Assembly (NCBI RefSeq): GCF_009469695.1
Contig: NZ_SSSR01000005.1
Coordinates: 1 to 64,000 of the forward strand
DNA: 64,000 nt
Origin: Propionivibrio limicola
GTDB lineage: Bacteria > Pseudomonadota > Gammaproteobacteria > Burkholderiales > Rhodocyclaceae
Direction of reading: 5' to 3'
Shown: in pieces, positions 28,283 to 38,734 of the stretch
Layout of the letters: each line of letters begins with the position of its first letter
Numbering within the stretch: position 1 is the stretch's first letter
Program-made: the position numbers and the translations under genes
The notes under the pieces: generated by a model
Told to the model about the DNA's origin: nothing
The model's input: only the letters and a program-made list of their open reading frames with translations
Databases searched by the model: none

Positions 28283-31183
28283 ATGAGTGAGAATGGTCAG
28301 AACGCTCAGCAACTATCCTTGGCCGCCATTGCCGAAATGCCGGAATTCGCGCCCCTGCCCGAACAGGAAATCTCCGTCGAGGTTCTTGTCGAGAAATATG
28401 CCAAGGGTGCCGAAACCAGCGTTCATGACGTTCGCCGTCGGGTAGCTCATGCGCTTGCCGCTATCGAAGATGAAAAGCATCGCACCAAGTGGGAAGAGCG
28501 CTTTTTGTGGGCACAGGAAAACGGTTTCATTCCGGCCGGCCGCATCAATTCCGCCGCCGGGACGACGCTTGCCGCTACCCTGATCAACTGTTTCGTGCAG
28601 CCGGTCGGTGATTCGATCGTTGAAATCGTCGATGGCCGGCCGGGCATTTACACCGCGCTGGCCGAAGCGGCCGAAACCATGCGGCGCGGCGGCGGTGTCG
28701 GTTACGATTTTTCCTCGATCCGTCCGCACGGCGCGCAAGTCCGCGGCACCCAGTCGCGTGCCTCCGGCCCCGTCTCCTACATGCGCGTTTTCGACCGCTC
28801 CTGCGAGACGGTCGAATCGGCCGGCGCCCGCCGCGGTGCGCAAATGGGCGTGCTGCGCTGCGACCACCCGGACATCGAACTGTTCATCCACGCCAAGGAT
28901 CATGGCGACCTGACCAACTTCAACGTGTCGATCGCCGTCACCGACGACTTCATGAAAGCCGTTGAAAGCGACAGCGACGTCGAACTGGTACACCGCGCCG
29001 AACCCAATACCGACATCAAAGCCGAAGGCGCTTATCAGCGTGACGACGGCCTCTGGGTCTACCGCAAGGTGCGCGCACGCGACCTGTGGGACCAGGTGAT
29101 GAAATCCACCTACGACCACGCCGAGCCGGGCATCCTCTTCCTCGACCGCATGAACAAGGACAACAACCTTTATTATTGCGAAGTCATCGAAGCTACCAAC
29201 CCGTGCGCCGAACAGCCGCTGCCGCCCTATGGTTGCTGCTGCCTCGGCTCGATCAATCTAACCCTGTTCGTCAGAAATCCATTCACCAACCAGGCTGAAT
29301 TCGATTTCGACGCTTTCGGCGAAGTGGTCAGGGTTTCCGGCCGCATGCTCGACAACGTGCTCGACGTCACCGCCTGGCCGCTTGAGCGCCAGAAAGAAGA
29401 AGCCGCCAACAAGCGTCGTGTCGGCCTTGGCTTTACCGGCCTCGGCGACACGCTGTGCATGCTCGGCCTGCGTTATGACCGTCCGGAGGCTTCGGCGATG
29501 GCGGCCCGCATCTCCGAATACATGCGCGATACGGCCTATCTGGCATCGGTCGAACTCGGCAAGGAACGCGGCGCCTTCCCGCTGTTCAACGCCGAGATGT
29601 ACCTCTCCGGCGGCAACTTCGCCTCGCGCCTGCCGGCCGATATCAAGGCCGAAATCCGCAAGCACGGCCTGCGCAACTCGCACCTGCTCTCGATCGCGCC
29701 GACCGGCACCATCTCGCTGGCCTTCGCCGACAACGCATCGAACGGTATCGAACCACCGTTCTCCTGGACGTACAACCGCAAGAAGCGCATGGCCGACGGC
29801 ACGATCAAGGAATACGCCGTCGAGGATTACGCCTGGCGCCTTTACAAGCACATGGGCGGCGATGTCGAAGACCTACCCGATTACTTCGTGACGGCACTGG
29901 AAATTTCCGCCGAAGCGCACAAGAACATGGTTGCAGCCGTCGCGCCGTACATCGACACCTCGATCTCGAAGACGGTCAACGTGCCGGCCGATTACCCCTA
30001 TGAAGACTTCCAGGGACTCTACATGAGCGCCTGGAAGGCCGGCCTCAAGGGCCTCGCCACCTATCGCCCGAACAGCGTGTTGGGAGCGGTGCTCTCGGTT
30101 GAATCGACCAAGCAGGCTGAAGAAAAGAAACAGCCGCAGGACTTCGTCAGCGGTGACGCCAACCGTCGCCTGTCGATCAAATCGCTGCCGGCACCGGTGC
30201 TGTCCAGCCTGCGCTGGCCAGGCCGTCCGAGCCTGCCGGAAGGCAACATGGCGTGGACCTACATGATCGACCACGGCCAAGGCAAGTTCGCCCTCTTCGT
30301 CGGCCACGTCGAACAGGAAGGCCGCGCCTGGCCGTTCGAAGCCTGGGTCAATGGCCCAGCCCAGCCGCGAGGCCTCGGCGCCGTCGCCAAGACGCTGTCG
30401 ATGGACATGCGCGCCAACGACCACGGCTGGCTCAAGCTCAAGCTCGAATCGCTGGCCAAGACGCCGGACGGCGACGGCTTCGATATGCCCTTCCCGCCGC
30501 ATGGCGAACACAAACGCATGCCGTCGCTCGTTTCCGCCATGGCTCGCCTGATTCAGTACCGCGTCGAACAGCTCGGCGCGTTCAAGAACGAAGGCGATGC
30601 CACGCCGGTACTCGACGCCCTGTTCAGCCTCAAGGAACCGAAGACCGGCACCGACGGCACGCTGTCCTGGACCGTCGACATCTTCAACCCGGCCACCGAC
30701 GAAGACTTCGTCCTCGGCCTCAAGGAAATCACCCTGCCCGACGGCGTCACCCGCCCCTACTCGGTGTGGCTCTCCGGCAACTACCCGCGTGCCCTCGATG
30801 GCCTCACCAAGCTGCTCTCGCTCGACATGCGCGTCCTCGACCCGGCCTGGATCGGCATGAAGCTGCGGAAACTGCTCGATTACCCGGAACCGCTCGGCGA
30901 CTTCATGGCTTTCGTCCCTGGCACCCGCAAGCAGCAGACCTACCCGTCGACCGTCGCCTACATTGCGCACCTGATCATCCACCGCTACGCCATGCTCGGC
31001 ATCCTCGACGAGAACGGTTTCCCGCTGCAGCAAATGGGTATTCTGCAAGCCCCGGCGGCCGGCAGCACCGCGCCGAAACCCACGGCCGGCAAGCTGTGCG
31101 GCGAATGCGGCAACTACACGATGATCCGCAAGGACGGTTGCGATTTCTGTACCGCGTGCGGTGCAGTCGGCTCCTGCGGTTAA
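28283..31183 (+). CDS. nrdJ: B12-dependent (class II) ribonucleotide reductase
   Basis: 966 residues. Reduces ribonucleotides with adenosylcobalamin, with or without oxygen. The ten-stranded barrel covers about 90-620: Cys103 in [10 protein letters not shown], Cys193 in [10 protein letters not shown], the thiyl Cys308 in [15 protein letters not shown] and the finger-loop segment [13 protein letters not shown] at about 468-480. Residues about 640-930 hold two similar TSCPD-like units ([40 protein letters not shown]). The C-terminal [20 protein letters not shown] and VGSCG are a redox or zinc tail. AGAGGCA precedes the ATG. Likely NrdR-repressed. The antisense frame over its 3' half is a shadow. 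Confidence 0.96.
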   Translation: MSENGQNAQQLSLAAIAEMPEFAPLPEQEISVEVLVEKYAKGAETSVHDVRRRVAHALAAIEDEKHRTKWEERFLWAQENGFIPAGRINSAAGTTLAATLINCFVQPVGDSIVEIVDGRPGIYTALAEAAETMRRGGGVGYDFSSIRPHGAQVRGTQSRASGPVSYMRVFDRSCETVESAGARRGAQMGVLRCDHPDIELFIHAKDHGDLTNFNVSIAVTDDFMKAVESDSDVELVHRAEPNTDIKAEGAYQRDDGLWVYRKVRARDLWDQVMKSTYDHAEPGILFLDRMNKDNNLYYCEVIEATNPCAEQPLPPYGCCCLGSINLTLFVRNPFTNQAEFDFDAFGEVVRVSGRMLDNVLDVTAWPLERQKEEAANKRRVGLGFTGLGDTLCMLGLRYDRPEASAMAARISEYMRDTAYLASVELGKERGAFPLFNAEMYLSGGNFASRLPADIKAEIRKHGLRNSHLLSIAPTGTISLAFADNASNGIEPPFSWTYNRKKRMADGTIKEYAVEDYAWRLYKHMGGDVEDLPDYFVTALEISAEAHKNMVAAVAPYIDTSISKTVNVPADYPYEDFQGLYMSAWKAGLKGLATYRPNSVLGAVLSVESTKQAEEKKQPQDFVSGDANRRLSIKSLPAPVLSSLRWPGRPSLPEGNMAWTYMIDHGQGKFALFVGHVEQEGRAWPFEAWVNGPAQPRGLGAVAKTLSMDMRANDHGWLKLKLESLAKTPDGDGFDMPFPPHGEHKRMPSLVSAMARLIQYRVEQLGAFKNEGDATPVLDALFSLKEPKTGTDGTLSWTVDIFNPATDEDFVLGLKEITLPDGVTRPYSVWLSGNYPRALDGLTKLLSLDMRVLDPAWIGMKLRKLLDYPEPLGDFMAFVPGTRKQQTYPSTVAYIAHLIIHRYAMLGILDENGFPLQQMGILQAPAAGSTAPKPTAGKLCGECGNYTMIRKDGCDFCTACGAVGSCG

Positions 31184-31206
31184 GCCTCCCGACATACCGT
31201 CACACG

Positions 31207-31236
31207 GCCCGCCACCTCAGACGTGGCGGGCTTTTT
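31207..31236 (+). terminator. Rho-independent terminator of nrdJ
   Basis: GCCCGCCAC (31207-31215) pairs with GTGGCGGGC (31223-31231) around a 7-base loop and is followed by TTTTT. It lies 23 bases after the stop. Confidence 0.95.
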
Positions 31237-31292
31237 CGTTTTGAATCGTTTCAAATCCGCTATTCTTGCCCCCCATTGAACGGAGGATACGC

Positions 31293-32369
31293 ATGAACAC
31301 GAAAAGAATCGCCGTTTTCGCTGGCGACGGCATTGGCAATGAAGTGATGCCCGAAGGGCTGCGGGTGCTGGAAGCAGCCGCCCGGAAATTCGATCTTGAC
31401 CTGCAGTTCACCACATTCGACTGGGCGCACTGCGACTACTACCTGCAGCACGGCAAGATGATGCCGGACGACTGGGCGGAGCAGTTGAAGGGTTTCGACG
31501 CCCTTTACTACGGTGCCGTTGGCTGGCCGGACAAGGTGCCGGACCACATTTCGCTGTGGGGATCGCTCCTCAAGTTCCGCCGCGACTTCGACCAATACGT
31601 CAATTTGCGCCCGGCCCGGCTGATGCCCGGCGTGCCCTGCCCGCTGGCGAACCGGCAGGTCGGCGATATCGATTTCCTGATCGTGCGCGAAAACACCGAA
31701 GGCGAGTATTCGTCGGTCGGCGGCCGCATGTTCGAAGGCACCGAGCGCGAAACGGTGCTGCAGGAAGCCATTTTCACCCGCAAGGGCGTGGACCGCATCC
31801 TGAAATACGCCTTCGAGCTCGCCCAGAAGCGCCCCAAGAAGCACCTGACCTCGGCGACCAAGTCGAACGGTATCGCCATCAGCATGCCGTACTGGGACGA
31901 GCGCGTCGAAGCGATGGCGAAAAACTATCCGGACGTGTTGGTGGATAAGTACCACATCGACATCCTGACCGCCCGCTTCGTGCTGAGCCCGGAGCGCTTC
32001 GACGTCGTCGTCGCCTCGAATCTCTTTGGCGACATCCTGTCCGATCTCGGCCCAGCCTGCACCGGCACCATCGGCATCGCCCCGTCGGCCAATCTCAATC
32101 CGGACCGCACCTTCCCGTCGTTGTTCGAGCCGGTGCACGGATCGGCGCCCGACATTTTCGGTCGCAACATCGCCAATCCGGTCGGGATGATCTGGTCGGG
32201 CGCGATGATGCTCGACTTCATCGGCAACGGCGATGCCACGTTTACCGCCGCGCACGACGCCATCGTCAAGGCCATCGAAACCGTACTCGTCGAAGGCCCG
32301 CGCACGCCGGACATGGGGGGCAACGCCAAAACCGGCGACGTCGGGAAGGCCGTGGTCGAGGCCCTTTGA
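31293..32369 (+). CDS. tartrate/D-malate dehydrogenase family enzyme
   Basis: 358 residues from the ATG at 31293 with GGAGG at 31282. NAD-dependent beta-decarboxylating dehydrogenase of the isocitrate/isopropylmalate group: IAVFAGDGIGNEVMPEGLRV, VNLRPARLMPGVPCPLANRQ, VRENTEGEYSSVGGRMFEGT, the Lys-containing SATKSNGI, and metal Asp residues in SNLFGDILSDLGPA. The GRMFEGTERE and LWGSLLKFRRDFDQYVNLRP features fit TtuC/DmlA (tartrate dehydrogenase/decarboxylase, D-malate dehydrogenase) rather than LeuB or Icd. It probably feeds tartrate or D-malate into central metabolism; the substrate is inferred. Confidence 0.9.
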   Translation: MNTKRIAVFAGDGIGNEVMPEGLRVLEAAARKFDLDLQFTTFDWAHCDYYLQHGKMMPDDWAEQLKGFDALYYGAVGWPDKVPDHISLWGSLLKFRRDFDQYVNLRPARLMPGVPCPLANRQVGDIDFLIVRENTEGEYSSVGGRMFEGTERETVLQEAIFTRKGVDRILKYAFELAQKRPKKHLTSATKSNGIAISMPYWDERVEAMAKNYPDVLVDKYHIDILTARFVLSPERFDVVVASNLFGDILSDLGPACTGTIGIAPSANLNPDRTFPSLFEPVHGSAPDIFGRNIANPVGMIWSGAMMLDFIGNGDATFTAAHDAIVKAIETVLVEGPRTPDMGGNAKTGDVGKAVVEAL

Positions 32370-32463
32370 TGACTCGTTGTTCCGGCCGCGCGTAACAGTA
32401 CGGTCATAGCGGTGTCTTATGGTACTGAGCCTCCCGCTGACTTGACCAGAAAGCCACCCAGCA

Positions 32464-33237
32464 ATGAACACTCTGATCATCGCCCTCGCCGCCTTTCTTG
32501 CTTCCGGGCTGACCCTGTTTTCTGGCTTCGGCCTCGGAACGCTGTTGATGCCCGTTGTTGCCCTGTTCTTTCCGGTGGACATCGCTATCGGCATCACGGC
32601 GCTGGTGCACTTGGCGAACAACGTTTTCAAACTCGGCTTGCTCGGACGCCAGGCCAACATCGGTGTCGTGGTGCGCTTTGGCCTTCCGGCGGTGGCGGCC
32701 GCTTTCGCCGGCGCGCTTCTACTCGGCCAACTCGCTGCCCAGCCGCCATTTATCGAGTATGTGGTGGCCGGCAAAGCGCTTCAGGTCGTGCCGCTCAAGG
32801 CGAGCGTCGGGCTGCTCATCCTGTTGTTCGTCGGCCTTGAGCTGTCGCCGGCTTTCGCCGCCAAGTCGTTCGACCGCAAATACCTGCCTCTGGGCGGCTT
32901 GATCAGCGGTTTCTTCGGTGGTCTGTCCGGTCATCAGGGCGCTTTTCGCAGCATGTTCCTGATCAAGGCCGGCCTGACCAAAGAACAGTTCGTGGCAACC
33001 GGCGTCGTGCTGGCGGTGATGGTCGACGTCGCACGGATGAGCATTTATGGATGGGAAGCCGGCGCGGCCGCGCGCGAAGTGGATTGGTGGCTGGTCGGCA
33101 TTGCGACGATCTCGGCTTTCCTCGGCGCCTTTATCGGCGCACGCCTGATCAGGAAGGTGACGATTCACTCGATTCAGCTCGCGGTATCTGTTTTGCTGGT
33201 CATCGTCGCGTTCGGGCTGATCAGCGGCTTGCTCTGA
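32464..33237 (+). CDS. TauE/SafE-family permease
   Basis: 257 residues, about eight membrane helices. Family features: the N-terminal repeat TLFSGFGLGTLLMPVVALFF with IGITALVHLANNVFKLGLL, and the second repeat GGLISGFFGGLSGHQGAFRS. These permeases export sulfite, sulfoacetate or other organic anions. The substrate cannot be read from the sequence. It follows the dehydrogenase after 94 bases and may or may not share its transcript. Confidence 0.88.
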   Translation: MNTLIIALAAFLASGLTLFSGFGLGTLLMPVVALFFPVDIAIGITALVHLANNVFKLGLLGRQANIGVVVRFGLPAVAAAFAGALLLGQLAAQPPFIEYVVAGKALQVVPLKASVGLLILLFVGLELSPAFAAKSFDRKYLPLGGLISGFFGGLSGHQGAFRSMFLIKAGLTKEQFVATGVVLAVMVDVARMSIYGWEAGAAAREVDWWLVGIATISAFLGAFIGARLIRKVTIHSIQLAVSVLLVIVAFGLISGLL

Positions 33238-33322
33238 AAACGCGGTAACGGAACCCACCGGAGATCGTGCCATCCAATGAAGTGAATTCTTTGCCCGCGC
33301 AACACTTTCCGGGGAGACACTG

Positions 33323-34543
33323 ATGGATGCAACCAAACCCGACACCATAATTCTCGGCATGGGGTGTTTCTGGGGCGCCGAAAAGAGGATGGCTGAACTG
33401 GCCGGGGTGATCGACGTCGAAAGCGGCTACGCCAACGGTGAAGTCGCCGGCAACTACGAGGCAGTTCTGGCCCACGAGCGGGCGTTGCGCTTCGGGCTCT
33501 CCCGCCAACGCAATCACGCCGAGGTCGTAAAAGTCACCTTTGATCCGGCGCGCGAGGATCTCGAAACGGTGCTTATCCGCTTTTGGGAAAGTCATGACCC
33601 GACGCAGGGCGACCGGCAAGGCAACGATATCGGCAGCAACTACCGGAGCGCGATCTACACCACCAGCGAAATGCAGCGGGCCATCGCGCTGAAGACCCGC
33701 GACATTTACCAGCGCGCGCTGACCCGCGCCGGGTTCGGGAAAATCACCACGGAAATCCTGCCGCTGACGGCCTACTACCGGGCCGAGGACTACCATCAGG
33801 ATTACCTCTGGAAAAACCCCGACGGCTACTGCGGCCTGGGCGGCACCGGCGTTCCTTACCCGCGGACTGCCACTGGATCGCCAATCAATGAAACGCCCCG
33901 CAAGGCGCTGGATGCAACGACGCTCGACAGCGACCTCCAACTGATCGTGTTCGAAGCGCCGGGATGCCCGTCCTGCAGGCAGTTCGCGACGGAGATCGTC
34001 GATCGCTGGGAATCGGACGTACCAGTCGCCCGCACGTTGGGCAAAGAAGCTCCCGCTGGCTGGGGGCTCAAGCACCCGATTCTGGCCACGCCAACCACCG
34101 TTCTCTTCAAGCAGCGCAACGAAGTCGGACGCTTTACCGGCTATGAGGGCGACCCTCCGCGTTTCTGGCAATGGCTTGGGTCATTACTGCTCACGCCCGA
34201 GCAGTACGAAATCGCCTTCAGCCACGGCACGGAGTGCGCCTTCACCGGGCCGCACCTCAAGGAAAAGCGACCAGGCCGCTTTGTCGACCCGATCACGGGC
34301 GCGACGCTCTTTCGCAGCGACGCCAAGTTCGAGAGCGGGACCGGCTGGCCGAGCTTTTTCAGGCCGGAGGAAGGAGCGATCACGCTGCACGAGGACGAGT
34401 CCTACGGCATGCGCCGGATCGAAGTCCGCAGCGCGAGTTCGGGCATCCACCTCGGCCATGTGTTCGATGACGGTCCGGCACCGACGTTCAAGCGTTACTG
34501 CATCAATGGCAAGGTGCTGAAATTCGTCCCGGATAACGGTTAG
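33323..34543 (+). CDS. MsrA-thioredoxin-MsrB fusion protein
   Basis: 406 residues, cytoplasmic (no signal peptide), with GGGGAG before the ATG. Residues 1-180 are MsrA: catalytic Cys15 in GMGCFWGAEKRM, HAEVVKVTFDP, WESHDPTQGDRQGNDIGSNY and Cys170 in DGYCGLGGTG. Residues about 198-290 are a thioredoxin-like fold with Cys215-Pro-Ser-Cys218, a cis-Pro region (LATPTTVLFK) and a Gly-rich end. Residues 294-406 are MsrB with GTGWPSFF, GHVFDDGP and catalytic Cys393 in RYCINGKVLKF; the zinc CxxC pairs are absent. Neisseria PilB has the order Trx-MsrA-MsrB. Here the reductant module lies between the two enzymes. It repairs both methionine sulfoxide epimers. Confidence 0.9.
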   Translation: MDATKPDTIILGMGCFWGAEKRMAELAGVIDVESGYANGEVAGNYEAVLAHERALRFGLSRQRNHAEVVKVTFDPAREDLETVLIRFWESHDPTQGDRQGNDIGSNYRSAIYTTSEMQRAIALKTRDIYQRALTRAGFGKITTEILPLTAYYRAEDYHQDYLWKNPDGYCGLGGTGVPYPRTATGSPINETPRKALDATTLDSDLQLIVFEAPGCPSCRQFATEIVDRWESDVPVARTLGKEAPAGWGLKHPILATPTTVLFKQRNEVGRFTGYEGDPPRFWQWLGSLLLTPEQYEIAFSHGTECAFTGPHLKEKRPGRFVDPITGATLFRSDAKFESGTGWPSFFRPEEGAITLHEDESYGMRRIEVRSASSGIHLGHVFDDGPAPTFKRYCINGKVLKFVPDNG

Positions 34544-34564
34544 TTGGCCGTTGCGCTTGCCGTG

Positions 34565-34771
34565 TCAAACGACATCGAATCCCGCGTCTTCGATAGCGGC
34601 CTTGAACTGGGGCGGCGTCACTTGATCCGGATCGAAGTCGATTTCGGCCTGGGCCGGCTCCAGAGTGACCGTGACGGCAGACACTCCGGGCAGCGCCTGC
34701 AGCACGCCGGTCAGATTCTTCACACACCCCTGGCAACTCATGCCGGCGATACCGATAACCCAATGTTGCAT
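34565..34771 (-). CDS. heavy-metal-associated domain protein (CopZ-like)
   Basis: 68 residues, a single HMA domain with the metal site GMSCQGCVKNL and the usual ferredoxin-like pattern ending KAAIEDAGFDVV. It should carry Cu(I) to the P-type ATPase encoded 18 bases upstream on the same strand. GGAG lies before the ATG. The extra Gln in the CxxC is normal variation. Confidence 0.92.
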   Translation of the reverse strand: MQHWVIGIAGMSCQGCVKNLTGVLQALPGVSAVTVTLEPAQAEIDFDPDQVTPPQFKAAIEDAGFDVV

Positions 34772-34789
34772 ATAAATTCTCCTTGAAAT

Positions 34790-37201
34790 TCAGCGCCCCG
34801 CGCCCGGCTTCCAGCGCTTGAGCAGCAGCGAATTGGACACCACCGACACCGAACTCATGGCCATGGCCGCACCGGCAAAGACCGGATTCAGCAAGCCCAT
34901 CGCCGCAAGCGGGATGCCCAACAGGTTGTAAATGAAAGCCCAGAAAAGATTCTGGCGGATTTTGCCGAGCGTCGCCCTTGAGAGCGCGATGGCATCGGCA
35001 ACGCCGCGCAGGTCGCCGCGCACCAGCGTAATGTCGGCCACCTCGATCGCGGCGTCGGAACCGGCGCCCATGGCAAAACTGACGTCGGCCGCGGCCAGCG
35101 CCGGCGCATCGTTGATGCCGTCGCCCACCATGGCGACGAGAGAGTCGCCCGACTTGAGGGCATTGACGGCCTCCGCCTTGCCAGCCGGAGAAATGCCGGC
35201 GCGGAATTCCTCGATGCCGGCGCGCCGTGCAATCGCCGCCGCGGTCACGGGGTTGTCGCCGGTCAGCATGACGACACGCACGCCGAGCGCTTTCAGCCGC
35301 GCCACGGCGTCCGGGGACGTCTCGCGCAGGGGATCGGCAATGGCCAGCAATCCCAGCGCCGTATTGCCTTCGGCCAGCACGACGACGGTTTTTCCTTCGC
35401 CTTGCAGCTCCGTCAGCTGTGCGGAAGGAAGTTCAGCATCGGGAAACCAGGCCGGCGCACCCAGCCGCAAGCGGCGCTCCTCGACAACGGCTTCGACACC
35501 GGCGCCCGGTATCGCCTTGAACTCCGTGACATCCGGCAAGATCAAGCCAGCGGCTTGCGCCTGCTTGAGAATGGCTTGGGCCAGCGGGTGCTCGGACCCC
35601 TGTTCCAGTGCCGCCGCCAGCCTCGATACATCGTTCGCAGACGCCGCCAGCGGGACGCTGTTGGTCACTTCCGGCTCGCCGCGCGTCAGAGTGCCTGTTT
35701 TATCGACCGCCAGAATGCGCGTCTTTTCGGCTCGCTCAAGCGCTTCGGCGTTCTTCACCAGAATTCCGGCACGGGCACCCTGCCCGGTGCCAACCATGAT
35801 CGCCGTCGGCGTCGCCAGTCCAAGCGCGCACGGGCAGGCGATCACCAGCACGGCCACGGCGTTGATCAACGCCTCGCTGAACACGCCGCCGTAAAACCAC
35901 CAGCCGGCGAAAGTGAATAAGGCGATGACACACACAATCGGCACGAAAATCGCCGAAATGCGGTCGGCCAGCCGCTGGACCGGTGCTTTCGACCCCTGCG
36001 CTTCAGCCACCAGGCGAATGATTCCGGCCAGCAAGGTGTGTTCACCGACGCCCGTCGCACGACAACGCAACATGCCTTGTGCGTTCGCCGTCGCCGCGAA
36101 AACGCGGTCGCCGGGATGTTTGGCAACAGGCATGCTCTCCCCGGTCAGCATGGCTTCATTGACGTTCGACGCACCGTCGAGCACCTCGCCATCGACGGGC
36201 ACGCTTTCCCCCGGGCGAACGATGAAGATATCGCCGGGAATCAGCAACGCGGCGTCGATTTCGACGAGTTGCCCGTCGCGCTCGACGCGCGCCGTTTTCG
36301 GCTGCAACCGCACCAGCGCCTCGATGGCCGCCGTTGTCCTCGCCTTGGCCCGCGCCTCGAGCAGTTTGCCGAGCAGCACCAGCGTGATCACAGCGGCCGA
36401 CGCCTCGAAATACACCGGCAGATGATGCAGGTTGCCAAGCACGACGAAGGCGCTGAAAAAATACGCGGCGCTCGTTCCCAGCGCGACCAGCACGTCCATG
36501 TTCGCGCCACCGCCACGGACGGCTTTCCAGCCGCCGTCGTAAAAACGCCAGCCGATCCAGAACTGCACCGGCGTCGCCAGCACGAGTTGCAGCCAGCGCG
36601 GCAAAACGTCCTGGTGCTGGCCGGCCAGCGCATCTGCACTGAACATCGTAGCCATTTGCGCGACGAGCGGCAGCGTCAGTAGCGCGGCGATCCAGAAACG
36701 TTTGACCTCAGCGCGGTAAGCGGCAAGCTTGCGCTCCTTTTCTTCCCCGCGCGCCCGGTCGTCGGCAACGCGTCCCTTGAAGCCCGCTTTCGCGATAGCC
36801 GCGAGTACGTCATCGGCGGCGACGACACCCGGCTGATAACGCACGCGCGCCCGCTCGGACGCCAGATTCACGGCAGCTTCCGCCCCCGGCAGACGATTCA
36901 GCACCTTTTCGAGCCGCGTCGAGCACGCGGCGCAGGTCATGCCTTCGATCGTCACTTCCATCGTTTGCAGCGGCACGCCGTAACCGGCTTTTTCAATGCT
37001 CGCGACGACCTGCTGCGGCGACGTTGCGGCAGAAGCAATTTCGACCCGCGCATGCTCGGTCGCCAGATTGACGCTGGCCGTCACGCCCGGCAGGCGGTTG
37101 AGGACTTTTTCGATGCGCGCCGCACAGGCCGCGCAGGTCATGCCGCTGATGGGGAGATCGAGACCGCGGTACGTTTCATTGGAAGATTGTTTCTCAGTCA
37201 T
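34790..37201 (-). CDS. copA: Cu(I)-translocating P1B-type ATPase
   Basis: 803 residues. Two N-terminal HMA domains (both [20 protein letters not shown]) at about 15-80 and 82-150, then eight membrane helices. Diagnostic motifs: the actuator MLTGESMPV, the metal site [13 protein letters not shown] in helix 6, phosphorylation [41 protein letters not shown], and the C-terminal [12 protein letters not shown]. Exports Cu(I) from the cytoplasm. Followed by its CopZ-like chaperone. No CueR gene is adjacent. Confidence 0.95.
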   Translation of the reverse strand: MTEKQSSNETYRGLDLPISGMTCAACAARIEKVLNRLPGVTASVNLATEHARVEIASAATSPQQVVASIEKAGYGVPLQTMEVTIEGMTCAACSTRLEKVLNRLPGAEAAVNLASERARVRYQPGVVAADDVLAAIAKAGFKGRVADDRARGEEKERKLAAYRAEVKRFWIAALLTLPLVAQMATMFSADALAGQHQDVLPRWLQLVLATPVQFWIGWRFYDGGWKAVRGGGANMDVLVALGTSAAYFFSAFVVLGNLHHLPVYFEASAAVITLVLLGKLLEARAKARTTAAIEALVRLQPKTARVERDGQLVEIDAALLIPGDIFIVRPGESVPVDGEVLDGASNVNEAMLTGESMPVAKHPGDRVFAATANAQGMLRCRATGVGEHTLLAGIIRLVAEAQGSKAPVQRLADRISAIFVPIVCVIALFTFAGWWFYGGVFSEALINAVAVLVIACPCALGLATPTAIMVGTGQGARAGILVKNAEALERAEKTRILAVDKTGTLTRGEPEVTNSVPLAASANDVSRLAAALEQGSEHPLAQAILKQAQAAGLILPDVTEFKAIPGAGVEAVVEERRLRLGAPAWFPDAELPSAQLTELQGEGKTVVVLAEGNTALGLLAIADPLRETSPDAVARLKALGVRVVMLTGDNPVTAAAIARRAGIEEFRAGISPAGKAEAVNALKSGDSLVAMVGDGINDAPALAAADVSFAMGAGSDAAIEVADITLVRGDLRGVADAIALSRATLGKIRQNLFWAFIYNLLGIPLAAMGLLNPVFAGAAMAMSSVSVVSNSLLLKRWKPGAGR

Positions 37202-37217
37202 GCGGAACGGTGATTTT

Positions 37218-38621
37218 TCAAATCACTTTCGAGTAACGGTTAAGCGCACGCCCGGCGCGCAGGCGTGCGTCGAAAACCATGGCGACGACGCGCACCAGCA
37301 TGCGCCCCGGCGGCAGGACGGTAATCCGTCGCTCGCCGATGCTGATCAGGCCAGCTTCGGCCATTTCCGCCAGATCGGCCAGCTCGGCGGCGAAATACGA
37401 GCGGAAGTCGATTCCATGCGCCTTTTCAACCGCATCGAACGACAGCACGAAATGGCACATCAGCGACTGGATGATCGAACGGCGCAACACGTCGTCCGCT
37501 GTCAGTTCGATGCCGCGAAACACCGGCAGGATGTCGTTGTCGAGCCGCTCGTAGTATTCGTCGAGCGTCTTGACGTTCTGGCTGTAGGTTGGCCCGACCT
37601 TGCCGATCGAGGTGATGCCGAACGAGAGCATGTCGCAGTCGGAATGCGTCGAATAGCCCTGGAAATTGCGGTGCAACCGACCTTGGCGTTGGGCGATCGC
37701 CAGTTCGTCGTCGGGCTTGGCAAAGTGGTCCATGCCGATGAAAACGTAGCCGGCCGACGTCAGCTTGTCGATGGTCAGCGCCAGGATGTGCAATTTGGCG
37801 TCGGGCGTCGGCAGGTCGGCATCGAGAATGCGGCGCTGCGGCTTGAACAGCGTCGGCAGATGCGCATAGTTGTAGATCGACAAACGATCCGGGCTGGCCG
37901 CCAGCACGCGGTCGAGTGTGCGCTCGAAACCGGCGACCGTCTGCTTGGGCAGTCCGTAAATCAGGTCGACGCTGATCGACTTGAAACCGTTGGCGCGCGC
38001 CGCGTCCATGACGGCGAAGGTTTCTTCCTCGCTCTGCAGGCGGTTGACGGCCCGCTGCACCTGCTCGTCGAAGTCCTGAATGCCGAGGCTCATGCGGTTG
38101 AAACCCAACTCGGCCAGCAGATCGACGGTAGCGCGGTCGACCTTGCGCGGATCGACTTCGATCGAATACTCTCCACCATCGAGCAGGCGGAAATACTGGC
38201 GCGTCATCGCCATCAGCTGGCGCATCTCATCGTGCGACAGGAAAGTCGGCGTGCCGCCGCCCCAGTGGAGCTGTTCGACGGCGTTATCCTCCGGATCGAG
38301 AAAGCGCCGTTGCAGCGCCAGTTCCTTGCCGAGATATTTCAGGTACTTGGCCGACCGCCCGTGATCCTTGGTGATGATCTTGTTGCAGGCACAGTAGTAG
38401 CAGATCGTCGTGCAGAACGGCAGGTGGAAATACAGCGAGAACGGACGCCGCTCAGCCTTCGCGCCGTCACGCCGGTTCGTCAGCCAACGTTCATAAGCCT
38501 CCGGCCCGAATGCATCGGTGAACCGGTCTGCCGTCGGGTACGACGTATAACGAGGACCGTTAATGTCGAAACGCCGGATGATGCCTGGGTCAAAAACGGG
38601 ATTGTCTGTGCAAGTGTCCAT
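37218..38621 (-). CDS. hemN: oxygen-independent coproporphyrinogen III oxidase
   Basis: 467 residues from the ATG at 38621 ([20 protein letters not shown]); an upstream GTG at 38669 would add 16 residues without family similarity. Radical SAM enzyme with the cluster motif [12 protein letters not shown] (C-x3-C-x2-C), [34 protein letters not shown] and [17 protein letters not shown]. The C-terminal domain FEKAH-type segment is [20 protein letters not shown]. It makes protoporphyrinogen IX without oxygen, for haem synthesis under anaerobic growth. No FNR site was recognised upstream. Confidence 0.95.
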   Translation of the reverse strand: MDTCTDNPVFDPGIIRRFDINGPRYTSYPTADRFTDAFGPEAYERWLTNRRDGAKAERRPFSLYFHLPFCTTICYYCACNKIITKDHGRSAKYLKYLGKELALQRRFLDPEDNAVEQLHWGGGTPTFLSHDEMRQLMAMTRQYFRLLDGGEYSIEVDPRKVDRATVDLLAELGFNRMSLGIQDFDEQVQRAVNRLQSEEETFAVMDAARANGFKSISVDLIYGLPKQTVAGFERTLDRVLAASPDRLSIYNYAHLPTLFKPQRRILDADLPTPDAKLHILALTIDKLTSAGYVFIGMDHFAKPDDELAIAQRQGRLHRNFQGYSTHSDCDMLSFGITSIGKVGPTYSQNVKTLDEYYERLDNDILPVFRGIELTADDVLRRSIIQSLMCHFVLSFDAVEKAHGIDFRSYFAAELADLAEMAEAGLISIGERRITVLPPGRMLVRVVAMVFDARLRAGRALNRYSKVI

Positions 38622-38734
38622 GGACCAAGGGATCGACGGGGATCCGGAAAGTTCAAAAGGGCGAACCACTTTATATCACATGGTCCGCCTCGGACTATCC
38701 GGCCCGAGCCGGCACAGGCATCGACAGGTAGCGC

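Noticed and set aside
29873-31195. 440-residue antisense frame over nrdJ
   Set aside because: It is the codon-position shadow of the GC-rich nrdJ gene, has no family motifs and no convincing ribosome site; nrdJ motifs on the other strand are clear.
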